Shown: positions 1 through 9,484, counted from the stretch's first letter. The stretch: DNA of 64,000 bases from Pedobacter sp. MC2016-05 (GCF_026239735.1 NZ_JAPIVT010000010.1:1-64000); one strand, 5' to 3'. Translations and numbers: made by a program. The notes: generated by a model from the sequence alone, not told the origin.

Positions 1-41
1 GTGTCTCCACCAACCAAATAAAAAAGATCTAATTCATCCAA

Positions 42-908
42 CTAAAAGCACTCCACCTCCCAAAAACGTGTCCAGTTTTTATGAGGTGCTAAAGAGATAA
101 TACCTTCCTTTTGTTGCAATTCCTGATTATGATTTACGCCATCGGCTACGCCGCACCAAGGCTCCAAACACACAAATGGAGCATCTGGCGCCGCCCAAAT
201 GCCGAAAAATGGAAAGCCTTCGAAATGGAAATGCAGTCCGTAATCATTTTTATTGTTCAGCAAACTAATACAGCTGCTTTGCATCGTTTTAAAAACCAAT
301 GCATCATTATAAAACAGCTCGTGTTTTAAATTTAATTTATGCCCGTTAAGTTCAATTGACTCAGTTTCATTGGCAACCAAACCATCTTCCAGTTTGCAGT
401 AAGTTAACTTCTCATCTGTGTTAAAAGCCAAATAGTAATCTTCGTAGCTGGTGTTTGGCGTGTTAGGAACCGCAAATGCAGGGTGCGCACCAATAGAAAA
501 TAACATTTCATTGGTACCTGTATTGGTTACTTCGTAAGTTAAATTCAGCTTTCTGTCTATCAATTTATAAATCAGTTTAAGCTCAAAATAAAAAGGATAA
601 ACCGTAAGTGTTTCATCGCTTTGCGATAAGGTAAAAACAACTTCAGTATTGCTTATCTTTTCAGCGGCGAAAACATGATCGCGGGCAAAACCATGGCGTG
701 GCAACTTGTATTCAGCGCCATCATATTTGAAATGTTCATCTTTAAGCGACCCAACAATTGGGAATAACACCGGACTATGTTTTGCCCAATATTTTGGGTC
801 GGCGCTCCACAAATATTCTATTTTAGTTTCCTTGCTATAAAGAACTTGAAGTTCTGCACCTTTTGCTGCAATACTTATTTTTAGGTAGTTGTTTTCGAGG
901 GTTATCAT
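42..908 (-). CDS. Aldose 1-epimerase family protein (LacX-like)
   Basis: This 288-residue cytoplasmic protein resembles the galactose mutarotase-like fold, in the short LacX/YihR-like branch. It would interconvert alpha and beta anomers of an aldose, or bind a related sugar. Visible landmarks are PRHGFARD near residue 70, IGAHPAF near residue 138 carrying the expected catalytic His, and CLEPWCGVAD near residue 247 carrying the expected catalytic Glu. There is no signal peptide. The gene stands alone at the window edge, divergent from the NTF2-like gene, so its substrate cannot be told from context. The family is clear; the exact sugar is not. Confidence 0.85.
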   Translation of the reverse strand: MITLENNYLKISIAAKGAELQVLYSKETKIEYLWSADPKYWAKHSPVLFPIVGSLKDEHFKYDGAEYKLPRHGFARDHVFAAEKISNTEVVFTLSQSDETLTVYPFYFELKLIYKLIDRKLNLTYEVTNTGTNEMLFSIGAHPAFAVPNTPNTSYEDYYLAFNTDEKLTYCKLEDGLVANETESIELNGHKLNLKHELFYNDALVFKTMQSSCISLLNNKNDYGLHFHFEGFPFFGIWAAPDAPFVCLEPWCGVADGVNHNQELQQKEGIISLAPHKNWTRFWEVECF

Positions 909-1062
909 TACATTTTAAAAGTAATAAATATGTGCTGCTTTGGAAACTATTTTGTTAAATTTGATCTGAACTCTCCATGTCTGCCATTAAGCCCTTGATT
1001 ATTTGGTTTTGCACTAGTTGTTTGCAATTTAATTTAGGGAGGCACTTTTAAAACAATAAAAT

Positions 1063-1386
1063 ATGCCTGTTGATCTCTCTAAACTATCGAATTCAAAAGT
1101 TAAAGCTGCAATAAATGCCTTGCAAAAAGGTGATGAGAAAACCTGGTTCTCTTTGTTTGCTGATGATGTTAAATTTTATGACGACGGCAACCAGCTTCAG
1201 TTTAATAATTTCTTTAAAAAAGCTTTAGGGCATGAACGCTTTACCAGCATTGATCAAGTGGAAAATAATGGTTTAGATGTTTATGGCAATTTCCACTCCG
1301 ACCAATGGGGCGACTTTAAAACTTTCTTTAAATTCCAGATCGGCAAAGGCGGGAAGATTAACCGGTTGGATATTGGCCAAAGTTAA
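1063..1386 (+). CDS. Small NTF2-like / SnoaL-fold protein
   Basis: This 107-residue soluble protein has the pattern of the NTF2-like superfamily: an N-terminal helix region, FADDVKFYDDGN near residue 32, and a closing strand region with FKTFFKFQIGKGGKINRLDIG. Related proteins are either small-molecule isomerases or catalytically inert binding domains. No catalytic residue set can be assigned here. It has no signal peptide and lies alone between divergent and convergent neighbours. The start ATG follows an AT-rich leader with no strong ribosome binding site. The fold is likely; the function is unknown. Confidence 0.65.
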   Translation: MPVDLSKLSNSKVKAAINALQKGDEKTWFSLFADDVKFYDDGNQLQFNNFFKKALGHERFTSIDQVENNGLDVYGNFHSDQWGDFKTFFKFQIGKGGKINRLDIGQS

Positions 1387-1470
1387 TTTGGGAATAGTGA
1401 GTCTAAAGTCTTTAGTCCAAAGTCGGCAGCTTTAAGGCTATGACTCATGACTCCGAACTCCCAACTACCT

Positions 1471-2724
1471 TCACCCTTTCTCTTCCCAGATTACAGCAAT
1501 ATTAATAATAGTTTGTACTGCTTTCTCCATATCCTGAACGCTTACCCATTCTTGCTTGCTGTGAAAAGCATGTTCTCCTGCAAAAATATTCGGACAAGGT
1601 AAGCCCATGTATGATAAGCGTGAGCCATCGGTGCCTCCACGAATGCTTTGTTGCTTGGCTACTACACCTGCCCTTTCAATGGCTTCTATTCCATATTCCA
1701 CAATTTTTGGATGCTTATCCAGCACTTGTTTCATGTTTCTGTACTGCGGCTTTATCTCCAAATTGTAAGTAGAATCTGGGTAGTTTTTTAGAGCACTTTT
1801 TATCGTTTCGCCCAAAAATACACCATGTTCCGCTAGCTTCTCATCCGTAAAATCTCTGATGATAAAATGCGCTTCAGCTTGCTCAACCTTGCCGCTGATA
1901 CTCACTGGGTGAATGAATCCTTCTTTTTGATGAGTTGCTTCTGGGGTGAGCGTATCTTTTGGTAAAGAAGCAATGATATCAGCAATAATTTTGATGGCAC
2001 TTTCCATTTTACCTTTGGCAAAACCGGGGTGTGTACTCAGGCCACTAACGGTTAATGTTGCGCCATCGGCAGAAAATGTTTCATCCTCAATTGATCCTAA
2101 AGTTTCGCCATCAATGGTGTAACCAAAGTCAGCACCTAATTTTTCGAGATTTGCCTTATCCACGCCTCTTCCGATTTCTTCATCAGGGGTAAAAAGAATT
2201 TTGATCTTACCGTGTTTAACATCCGGGTTGTTCATTAAAAAAGCAGCTGCTTCCATAATTTCCGCCAATCCAGCCTTGTTATCCGCACCTAATAAAGTAG
2301 TGCCACTTGCAGTAATGATATCGTTTCCAATTTGCTGTTTTAAATCGCGATGTTCTGCCAGTTTTATTACGATATTATTGTCGTCGGGCAATATCAAATC
2401 TTGTCCTTGATAATTGTCATGAATAATCGGTTTAACGTTTTCTCCGCTGCAGTCTGGCGAGGTATCCATGTGGGAACAGAAGAAAATTACCGGAAGATTT
2501 TTCTCGCTCGTAGCAGGAATAGTTCCATAAACGTAGCCATTCTCATCCATTTCAGCATCAGAAATGCCTATTTCCAAAAGTTCCTGAACCAGTACTTTTC
2601 CTAAATTCTTTTGTTTCTCTGTTGATGGACAAGTGGCAGAATTTGGTTCAGATTGTGTATCTATTTTGGCATATGTGATAAATCTATGCGCTAATGAATT
2701 GTTAAAGTTGATGTAATTGCTCAT
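1471..2724 (-). CDS. pepT: Peptidase T (tripeptide aminopeptidase), M20 family
   Basis: A 417-residue cytosolic zinc peptidase that removes the N-terminal residue from tripeptides. The M20 metal and catalytic motifs are all present: SHMDTSPD near residue 84 (metal His and catalytic Asp), GADNKAG near 146 (bridging Asp), TPDEEIGRG near 180 (catalytic and metal Glu), YTIDGE near 202, and GEHAFHSKQEW near 384 (last metal His). The N-terminal run ITYAKIDTQS is typical of PepT. Length matches the family. The dimerisation domain sits between residues about 212 and 320. It is divergent from the outer-membrane protein gene at 2784. Confidence 0.95.
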   Translation of the reverse strand: MSNYINFNNSLAHRFITYAKIDTQSEPNSATCPSTEKQKNLGKVLVQELLEIGISDAEMDENGYVYGTIPATSEKNLPVIFFCSHMDTSPDCSGENVKPIIHDNYQGQDLILPDDNNIVIKLAEHRDLKQQIGNDIITASGTTLLGADNKAGLAEIMEAAAFLMNNPDVKHGKIKILFTPDEEIGRGVDKANLEKLGADFGYTIDGETLGSIEDETFSADGATLTVSGLSTHPGFAKGKMESAIKIIADIIASLPKDTLTPEATHQKEGFIHPVSISGKVEQAEAHFIIRDFTDEKLAEHGVFLGETIKSALKNYPDSTYNLEIKPQYRNMKQVLDKHPKIVEYGIEAIERAGVVAKQQSIRGGTDGSRLSYMGLPCPNIFAGEHAFHSKQEWVSVQDMEKAVQTIINIAVIWEEKG

Positions 2725-2783
2725 AATTCAAAGGTAAAAGTTATAGATATTGGATAAACATATTATTTTTGTAAAAAAACAAT

Positions 2784-3533
2784 ATGACTTATCGCCTCCC
2801 GAAAACAAGTGGGCTAACTGTTTTATTCTCTTTATCATTTATGTTGTCGTTTGCGCAATCAAACTACTTTAAATGGTCGTGGGGTTTAGGCGGCGGTGCC
2901 AATTACTCAAAAACCGACGTAGTGGAAGGGAATTGGGGATATACCGCAAAAGGCGAAATCAGTTATCATTTTACGCCTTTTATTACCGGTGGCTTAGAGG
3001 CACAATACGGCATGGTGCAAGGTGGTGATATTGTTACTGACCCACATAATCGACAATTTATTAACAACTACACTAGTATCACCGCAAACTTAAAACTGCA
3101 TTTGGGTGAATTTATCCCTTACGAGCGTAAGCCTTTTTTAGAAGCCATTAAGGGGATATATGCTGGGATTGGTATAGGTGCGATAAATAACAACATTACT
3201 GATATTGTACGTTACAAACCTAGCTGCTCTGCTTTTGATCCTGGTTATGGCCCTTTTCCTGGTGAAGATAAGGGCGTTAATTTAATTGTTCCAATTAACT
3301 TAGGATTTAACTACTACCTCAACGATGGTTACGGTTATGTTCCCTATGTAATCAACTTCAACGCACAAAGCAATTTCACTTTTGGCGAAGGTTTAGATGG
3401 CTATAACGATCCCTCAACAAAATTTAAAAACTACGATCCTGATACATTTAACCTTTATAGTGTAGGGGGAAAATATTTCTTCGGAAATATAAAGCGTATC
3501 GTAAGTTCTTCTAAACACTATTCATTCTCTTAA
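2784..3533 (+). CDS. Outer-membrane beta-barrel protein, unknown role
   Basis: A 249-residue exported protein. Residues 1-26 form a signal peptide ending near SFAQS. The rest alternates aromatic and polar residues with Gly-rich turns (WSWGLGGGANYSK, FITGGLEAQYGM, INLGFNYYLNDGYGY) and ends close to a short barrel-closing strand, as in small Bacteroidota porin-like proteins. A TAnnTTTG element at 2764-2771 could be its -7 promoter. Only 10 bases separate it from the M14 peptidase gene, and that gene is 4 bases from a rhomboid gene, so the three probably form one operon acting at the cell envelope. No specific function is recognised. Confidence 0.65.
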   Translation: MTYRLPKTSGLTVLFSLSFMLSFAQSNYFKWSWGLGGGANYSKTDVVEGNWGYTAKGEISYHFTPFITGGLEAQYGMVQGGDIVTDPHNRQFINNYTSITANLKLHLGEFIPYERKPFLEAIKGIYAGIGIGAINNNITDIVRYKPSCSAFDPGYGPFPGEDKGVNLIVPINLGFNYYLNDGYGYVPYVINFNAQSNFTFGEGLDGYNDPSTKFKNYDPDTFNLYSVGGKYFFGNIKRIVSSSKHYSFS

Positions 3534-3543
3534 ATCAGTTTGC

Positions 3544-5283
3544 ATGAGAAATTTGTTTGTCATCTGTTTTTTAATCTTATCTTTTGAAACAATGGCACAA
3601 AAAACACCTTTCGAAAACAGTGGTAAAAAAGAAACCACCACTTACGATGCAGCAATTGCTTACTACGAAAACATCGCGAAGAACTATCCTCAGGCGAAGC
3701 TTTTAACATATGGAAGCACCGATTTTGGCAAGCCACTTCATTTGCTGGTTTTATCAAAAGATAAAGTTTTTGATCCTATTGAAATAAAGAAAGGCAATAA
3801 GGCTGTTTTGCTGATCAATAATGGGATTCATCCGGGAGAACCTGAAGGTATCGATGCTTCCATGATGCTGGCAAGAGATTTGTTGAAAGAAGACAGGCTT
3901 CCAAAAGATGTGGTGATTTGCATTATCCCTATTTATAATATTGATGGAAGTTTTAACCGCAGTTCTACCTCAAGAGCAAACCAAAACGGCCCTTTGGCCT
4001 ATGGCTTTCGCGGAAACAGCAAAAACTTAGATCTGAACCGCGATTTCATCAAAACCGATTCTAAAAATTCGGCAGCTTTTCAGCTAATTTTTAACACCTG
4101 GCTACCCGAAATATTTGTAGATACCCATACCAGTAACGGTGCCGATTACCAGTACGTGATGACGCTCATTCCGACGCAAAAAGACAAGTTAAACGCTCTT
4201 TTATCAGGATACTTAACTAAAACTTTGGTGCCCGATTTGTATTCGGCGATGGAGAAGAAAGGTTACCCGATGATTCCATATGTAAACTCCTTTGGTGAAG
4301 TGCCGGAAACGGGAATTGCTGGATTTATCGAATCTCCCCGCTACTCTACAGGTTATACTACCTTGCACAATACCATCGGCTTTATGCCAGAAACGCATAT
4401 GCTTAAAGCGTATAACTTGCGGGTTGATGCAACCTATAAACTGCTTCAAACCTATGTTGATATCGTTCAGCGTGATGCAAAGGTTATTAAAGAAAATAAA
4501 CGCAAAGCGGATGAGCTCGTAGCGAAACAAACCGAATTTCCACTGGCTTGGAAATTAAATAAATCTGTTTCTAATGATTTGCCCTTTAAAGGTTTTGAGG
4601 CCGGTAAAAAGCCGAGTGAAGTAAGTGGTTTTGATCGATTATATTATGATCGGAATAAGCCGTTTACCAAAACTATTAAAGAGTGGAATAATTATGAACC
4701 GGCTATTACGGTGCAAAAACCAGTGGCTTATATCATTCCGAAAGCATGGGATAGGGTGATCGCATTGCTTAAACTTAATAAAGTGAAGGTTGAAGAGCTC
4801 AAAACAGACACCAAAATTTCCGTAGAAAGCTATTACATCACAGATTTTAAAACGGCTACTCGTCCGTATGAAGGGCACTATTTACATTCTGCTGTAACGG
4901 TTAATCCAGTTAAAAATACTTTGCAATACTGCGCTGGCGATTTTGTGGTGTACGCCAATCAGAAAACGAACCGGTTTATTGTAGAAACCCTGGAGCCACA
5001 AGCCACCGACTCTTATTTCAGCTGGAATTTTTTCGATTCCATTTTAGATATGAAGGAACATTTTTCGGCTTATGTTTTTGAAGATACAGCTGCGGATTTG
5101 CTAAAAAACAACCCAGAGTTGAAAAATAAATTAGAGGCTAAAAAGGCATCAGATGCAGACTTTGCCAAGAACGCGGCAGCGCAACTTGATTTTGTGTATA
5201 AAAATTCTGATTATTACGAGAAAACACATAACAGATACCCGGTGGCTCGTTTGGAAACAGATGTAAAGCTCAACTTAAAATAA
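3544..5283 (+). CDS. M14-family zinc carboxypeptidase, exported
   Basis: A 579-residue exported metallopeptidase. Residues 1-18 are a signal peptide ending in ETMAQ. The M14 zinc site is visible as HPGEPEG near residue 98 (HxxE) and VDTHTSNG near residue 196 (third ligand His). LDLNRDF near 163 is the usual substrate-binding Asn-Arg motif. A Glu in GFIESPRYSTG or in MPETHM near 260-284 should be the catalytic general base. The C-terminal 270 residues form an accessory region without a recognised motif. It lies in an operon between the barrel protein and the rhomboid. It likely trims peptides in the periplasm or outside the cell. Confidence 0.87.
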   Translation: MRNLFVICFLILSFETMAQKTPFENSGKKETTTYDAAIAYYENIAKNYPQAKLLTYGSTDFGKPLHLLVLSKDKVFDPIEIKKGNKAVLLINNGIHPGEPEGIDASMMLARDLLKEDRLPKDVVICIIPIYNIDGSFNRSSTSRANQNGPLAYGFRGNSKNLDLNRDFIKTDSKNSAAFQLIFNTWLPEIFVDTHTSNGADYQYVMTLIPTQKDKLNALLSGYLTKTLVPDLYSAMEKKGYPMIPYVNSFGEVPETGIAGFIESPRYSTGYTTLHNTIGFMPETHMLKAYNLRVDATYKLLQTYVDIVQRDAKVIKENKRKADELVAKQTEFPLAWKLNKSVSNDLPFKGFEAGKKPSEVSGFDRLYYDRNKPFTKTIKEWNNYEPAITVQKPVAYIIPKAWDRVIALLKLNKVKVEELKTDTKISVESYYITDFKTATRPYEGHYLHSAVTVNPVKNTLQYCAGDFVVYANQKTNRFIVETLEPQATDSYFSWNFFDSILDMKEHFSAYVFEDTAADLLKNNPELKNKLEAKKASDADFAKNAAAQLDFVYKNSDYYEKTHNRYPVARLETDVKLNLK

Positions 5284-5287
5284 ATAA

Positions 5288-5908
5288 ATGGAATACCTCA
5301 GCATTGCTCCTGTAGCATCAATCATATTTGTTTTTACAATTGTTACCAGCTTGTATGCCTTTTACGATCAAAGCATATACGGTAAGTTTATGTTACATCC
5401 TTACAGTGTATCGAAAGGGAAAAATGTTTATACGCTAATAACCAGTGGGTTAATTCATGCCGATTGGATGCACTTGTTTTTTAACATGTTTACATTCTAT
5501 GCTTTTGCATTTACCTTAGAGCAAATGATGGGCAGCTGGCAATTTGGCTTAATGTATTTTTTAGCCTTGATATTGAGTGATCTGCCAACTGTATTTAGAC
5601 ATAAAAATGATTTTCACTACAATAGTTTAGGAGCCTCTGGTGCAATTAGCGGCGTATTATTTAGTTTCATCCTTTTTAACCCTATGGCAGGAATTGGGAT
5701 TTTATTTTTGCCTTTTTCTATTCCAGCAGTAATTTTCGGGGGAATTTATTTAGCCTATTGTGCTTACGCCTCAAAAAATTCGAGAGACAATATTAATCAC
5801 GATGCCCACTTTTTTGGTGCACTAACCGGATTGATTTTCACCATTATTTTTGTTCCGGGCATCCTCCAAAACTTTTTCGCAATAATAGGCGCAAAGTTAG
5901 GAATGTAA
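5288..5908 (+). CDS. Rhomboid-family intramembrane serine protease
   Basis: A 206-residue polytopic membrane protease. The rhomboid signatures are intact: HADWMHLFFNM with His57 and Asn66 region in the oxyanion segment, LGASGAISG with nucleophile Ser117 in GxSG, and NHDAHFFGALTG with catalytic His174. About six transmembrane segments are predicted by eye. It begins 4 bases after the M14 peptidase stop, so the two are almost certainly co-transcribed. Its stop codon abuts the stop of the convergent gene at 5909 with no intervening base, which leaves no room for a conventional terminator between them. The substrate is unknown. Confidence 0.92.
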   Translation: MEYLSIAPVASIIFVFTIVTSLYAFYDQSIYGKFMLHPYSVSKGKNVYTLITSGLIHADWMHLFFNMFTFYAFAFTLEQMMGSWQFGLMYFLALILSDLPTVFRHKNDFHYNSLGASGAISGVLFSFILFNPMAGIGILFLPFSIPAVIFGGIYLAYCAYASKNSRDNINHDAHFFGALTGLIFTIIFVPGILQNFFAIIGAKLGM

Positions 5909-6877
5909 TTATCCTGCAGCAGGTAAACAGGGTTTTTCGAAAAAGCTCATCGGATGGTCAGGGTCTTTAATGATCTCGAACTTTACATATCCCCAGGGTT
6001 TCCAGAAATTTTCCAGCACCTGAGCATAAATTTTGTGCTGCCAAACATCAAACAAAGGCTTGGTCATATTTCCGCGAAGCGGCATGGCTTCGATGTAGGT
6101 TGTGCCCTCAACAGGCATAAATGTGTATTCTGGCAAGCGGTTAAATAAATAAGCGGAGTAGTAAAAACGAGCGGTAAGTTCTTCAAATTGCTGTGCGGTG
6201 AGTGCTTTGCCCTTCACCTCATTTATAATTTCCCGGTGATAACGCTTATTGGTTCCATTATCCTGCAGGCAAGCAATAATGCCAAAATCTTTCATCTTTA
6301 GCGAAAAGGTAAGCGTATTAATTTCATCCCTGAAACTAAATGGAGTTTGCTCATCCTCCAGCTTTACTACCGTGATCGACCATGGAGTGAAATCTTCAAA
6401 CTCGATGCTGGTGTACATATTCTGCATCATAAAGTTGAGGTTGGCGAACTTCATCATCAGCGATTGAGACATGTTCAGGCCATCTGCCGTTATTTCCTTG
6501 CGCAAAGCAGAATGCATTTCGATATAGACGAAGCCATATAAAAACTTCCCAACCCAATTAAATAGCTCAAGCTCTGGCAAAGCTGAAACAGCACTATAAC
6601 CTGTTTCAAAGGCTTGTTTTATTTTTTCTTCCAGTGGATTTAAAAATTGCTCATTTACTTCGCTATTAACAGGAATCACGAGGGTATTGTAAGAACGTAT
6701 GCTTTCATCCAGGAACTGAATTTGCTCCTCGCCAGTTAATCCTGCCTGCTCCAACAACCATTTTGGAATCAGCGGAACCTGGATTAGGGGAGAGTTAAAA
6801 GTGTTGCCGCTCAGGAAACATTTTTTGTATAAGAAATCGAAACTTTGGAAAGGATTGTATAGGCCGGTATTCATCAC
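5909..6877 (-). CDS. Conserved hypothetical protein
   Basis: A 322-residue soluble protein that I do not recognise. It has no signal peptide, no membrane segment and no known catalytic motif. The sequence is well mixed and rich in aromatic and acidic residues, with a helical middle (EKIKQAFETGYSAVSALPELELFNW) and a C-terminal region with several Trp (PLFDVWQHKIYAQ, NFWKPWGYVKFE). Its coding character matches the neighbours, so it is a real gene. It faces the rhomboid gene stop-to-stop. Its 5' side adjoins a block of intergenic hairpin repeats. It gives no functional clue from context. Confidence 0.7.
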   Translation of the reverse strand: MMNTGLYNPFQSFDFLYKKCFLSGNTFNSPLIQVPLIPKWLLEQAGLTGEEQIQFLDESIRSYNTLVIPVNSEVNEQFLNPLEEKIKQAFETGYSAVSALPELELFNWVGKFLYGFVYIEMHSALRKEITADGLNMSQSLMMKFANLNFMMQNMYTSIEFEDFTPWSITVVKLEDEQTPFSFRDEINTLTFSLKMKDFGIIACLQDNGTNKRYHREIINEVKGKALTAQQFEELTARFYYSAYLFNRLPEYTFMPVEGTTYIEAMPLRGNMTKPLFDVWQHKIYAQVLENFWKPWGYVKFEIIKDPDHPMSFFEKPCLPAAG

Positions 6878-6992
6878 TGCAATATTAGTTATTATATCGT
6901 TATTGCTTGTCAGTGATATTTTATTTTAACCCTGGGATTACAACATGATGGTTTTTAAGGCCGTTGTTCCTTGGACGGCAGCAGGGCAAGTT

Positions 6993-7216
6993 GTCTTCTC
7001 GAACGACATCCTTCCTGTCGGAGAAATTTCATTTCGATAACTTCTTCCAAAAAGATCTCTCTTGCACCCATGAAAAATGGGTTTCGTTCGAGATGACGGT
7101 TGCTCGACAGGTCGTCTTCTCGAACGACATCCTTCCTGTCGGAGAGATCTCATTCAGTACTTGTGTCAAAAAGATCTCTCCTCAACCCAAGAAAAATGGG
7201 TTTCGTTCGAGATTAC
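6993..7216. repeat. Two tandem ~104-bp palindromic repeat units
   Basis: The 358-bp gap 6878-7235 has no gene; it holds two direct copies of one unit, 6993-7097 and 7114-7216. Each copy starts with GTCTTCTCGAACGA and ends with its near-perfect reverse complement (TCGTTCGAGATGAC or TCGTTCGAGATTAC), so each can fold into one long hairpin. Inside each lie shared blocks CATCCTTCCTGTCGGAGA and AAAAATGGGTTTCG. Small open frames in this stretch are by-products of the repeats. A related degenerate piece occurs at 63344-63367. Confidence 0.8.
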
Positions 7217-7235
7217 GAATGTTCTCGTTTGCTTT

Positions 7236-8372
7236 TTAATAACTATTATAAAATCCGCTTAAATTATCAATTAGCTGGCTGTAAATTGGCTTTGTGAACT
7301 CCAGAAACATCGTGCTTGGCGGTGGCGGAAGAACCTCTCTTTTTCTCGTTATGGCTAGCTGATTTTTGTTCAGCGCCCTGTCGTCTCCTTTGTAACTTCC
7401 CCAACTGTCTCGCCAAACGAAAGTGCCGGGAAACTTCTGCTGACGAACAATTTTTTTGCTTTGCCAATCCATAATTGTCATGTCTAGCAATCCTGATGAA
7501 GAAATATTCTTTTCAAAAATACTCAGTGTAGCACTCACCGTTCCGTAAATAGGTTTACGTTCGCGGGTTTCGCCGATTACCACACTATCGCGTTTAAGCT
7601 TTTCTACTCTTTCTTTCACATAAGTCTGGCCGACTACGAAATCATCAAAATTTAAACTTAAAACCTGGTCGGGTATAATTTTTTGAGTAGTCGCCTGTTC
7701 TTCGCCATAAAATATCACAAACTTATTCCGCGAATAGTTGGCAATAAATTCATCAATTTGCTGCTGAAAATAATCAGCACTCAACTTATACGGCCCTCCG
7801 TTTAAAATAATAGGTTGAACAACTACACGGGTTACGGCGGCCCAATAGGCATCATCCATTTTGGTTTTTACATCCTTATAATTCGGCTGTAGATTTTGCA
7901 CTTTTTCAAATTCGTAATATGCCTTTTTTGCAGCTAAGCGGTTATGCTCATTTAAATAACCGATCCCCGAGTTGTACCTCGCAACTGCAGCATTGTATTT
8001 GCTTTCTGCAACTTCACTGATATATTTTGATGGTGTTGGAACAACCGCCAAACAAGCCGGACAACTGTTAATCTCATCTGCCAGCTGATTTATTTTCTGA
8101 TAACCGTACATTACAGATTCCCATCTAAACAAATCATTCGACATTTTTGCCTCGTTAATTCTGCGTAAATGATCTTGCAGGGCTAAATCATAAGCGGTTT
8201 TTAAAACCTGCATGGCCTCGCTGTTTTTGGGCGAATTTTGCAATCTGCTTACCGCCTTTTCAACTGATGCATCGTAATCGCCTTTTTGTAAGGCATTTTT
8301 TCCTGTGGTACATCCTCCTAAAATTATTAGGGATAAATAAATAAAATACCGTAATCTTGAAATGTTTTTCAT
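7236..8372 (-). CDS. Lipoprotein with TPR-like helical N-terminal region
   Basis: A 378-residue predicted lipoprotein. Residues 1-21 end in the lipobox LGGC, so the mature protein should be anchored at Cys21. Residues about 25-150 are helical and repetitive (KGDYDASVEKAVSRLQ, AVARYNSGIGYLNEHNRLAAKKAYYEFEKV), like TPR units. The C-terminal half reads as beta-rich with ERKPIYGTVSATLSIFEK. Known Bacteroidota lipoproteins of this shape lack an assigned function. The gene is monocistronic and divergent from the dipeptide epimerase gene. Confidence 0.75.
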   Translation of the reverse strand: MKNISRLRYFIYLSLIILGGCTTGKNALQKGDYDASVEKAVSRLQNSPKNSEAMQVLKTAYDLALQDHLRRINEAKMSNDLFRWESVMYGYQKINQLADEINSCPACLAVVPTPSKYISEVAESKYNAAVARYNSGIGYLNEHNRLAAKKAYYEFEKVQNLQPNYKDVKTKMDDAYWAAVTRVVVQPIILNGGPYKLSADYFQQQIDEFIANYSRNKFVIFYGEEQATTQKIIPDQVLSLNFDDFVVGQTYVKERVEKLKRDSVVIGETRERKPIYGTVSATLSIFEKNISSSGLLDMTIMDWQSKKIVRQQKFPGTFVWRDSWGSYKGDDRALNKNQLAITRKREVLPPPPSTMFLEFTKPIYSQLIDNLSGFYNSY

Positions 8373-8383
8373 GGCAGGAGTGG

Positions 8384-8411
8384 TTTGCGTTAATAAACAA
8401 ATATACTTTTG
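8384..8411 (+). promoter_or_regulatory. Bacteroidota-type promoter for the dipeptide epimerase gene
   Basis: A TTTG at 8384-8387 is followed after 16 bases by TACTTTTG at 8404-8411, a full match to the Bacteroidota -7 consensus TAnnTTTG. Spacing is one base shorter than the usual 17-23. The start codon is at 8453. Confidence 0.5.
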
Positions 8412-8452
8412 TAAAGCGATATCCGCCCTATTTACTTATTAGACGATAGACA

Positions 8453-9484
8453 ATGAAGATTAGTTGCAAGCAATTCGAATTAGAATTAAAATACCCGTTT
8501 TCGATCTCCAAATTTACCCGCACAAGCACACCGTTAATGCTTTTAAAAATCCAGTACCAAGATGTGGTGGGTTATGGAGAAGCTTCAATGGTGCCATACA
8601 TGGGAGAAAGTTTTGAAACTGCAGCTGCTTTTTTAAAAGAGGTAGATTTGAGCAAATTCGCCTACCCTTTTAATTTCGAAGAGATTATTAGTTACCTCGA
8701 TCGTATTGCTCCTGGTCAGCCGGCGATAAAAGCAGCGATAGACATTGCTTTAAATGATATCAATGGAAAAATTTTAAACAAACCTTGCTACGAAATTTAC
8801 GGTGCCGACCCAGCAAAAATGCCGGTAACTTCTTACACTATCGGGATAGACACCCCAGAAGTGATCCGCGAAAAACTGAAAGATGCGGAGAATTTCAAGG
8901 TGATAAAAGTTAAACTGGGCAGAGATAACGACCGGGAGATTATTGAAACCATCCGTAGTTTGACAAATGTGCCACTATACGTGGATGCTAACCAAGGTTG
9001 GAGTGATCGCATCAAGGCCATCGATTTAATTTATTGGCTGCATAACCAGGGAGTGGTTTTAATCGAACAGCCTATGGATAAAAACGATTTGGAGGGTAAT
9101 GCATGGCTAACGGAACGTAGTCCGGTTCCTTTGCTGGCCGATGAGGCTGTGCAGCGTTTAGCCGATATGGATCAGCTGAAAGGTGCTTACCATGGCATTA
9201 ATGTAAAATTGATGAAAAGTTGTGGAATGTATGAAGGGCATCAAATGATTTTGAAGGCACAATCTTTCGGGATGAAAGTATTGATTGGTTGTATGAGCGA
9301 AACGAGTTGTGCAACCCTTGCTGCAGCGGCTTTGGCGCCTTTATGTAATTGGGCAGATTTAGATGGCCCCTGGTTAACTAAAAATAATCCTTTTACAAAT
9401 CCGCCTTTTGAAAACGGGAAGTACAGCTTGAGAAACTTACCTGGGCTTGGACTGGAAGGTGTTACTTCTGATCTTTTTCTTTAA
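8453..9484 (+). CDS. Dipeptide epimerase (L-Ala-D/L-Glu epimerase type), enolase superfamily
   Basis: A 343-residue cytosolic enzyme of the muconate-lactonizing subgroup of the enolase superfamily. It would racemise the alpha carbon of dipeptides such as L-Ala-D-Glu released from peptidoglycan. Landmarks are VIKVKLGRD near residue 150 (the KxK catalytic lysine), YVDANQGW near 180 (first metal Asp), IEQPMDKND near 207 (metal Glu), LLADEAVQ near 232 (metal Asp) and NVKLMKSCGM near 255 (opposite-face catalytic Lys). SYTIGIDTP near 129 is typical of dipeptide epimerases. It has its own promoter. The last 23 bases overlap the convergent small membrane-protein gene. The dipeptide specificity is inferred. 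Confidence 0.88.
   Translation: MKISCKQFELELKYPFSISKFTRTSTPLMLLKIQYQDVVGYGEASMVPYMGESFETAAAFLKEVDLSKFAYPFNFEEIISYLDRIAPGQPAIKAAIDIALNDINGKILNKPCYEIYGADPAKMPVTSYTIGIDTPEVIREKLKDAENFKVIKVKLGRDNDREIIETIRSLTNVPLYVDANQGWSDRIKAIDLIYWLHNQGVVLIEQPMDKNDLEGNAWLTERSPVPLLADEAVQRLADMDQLKGAYHGINVKLMKSCGMYEGHQMILKAQSFGMKVLIGCMSETSCATLAAAALAPLCNWADLDGPWLTKNNPFTNPPFENGKYSLRNLPGLGLEGVTSDLFL

Noticed and set aside
6938..7297. Several open frames inside the 6.9-7.3 kb repeats
   Set aside because: They repeat themselves because the DNA is a tandem repeat, and they overlap on both strands without coding character.
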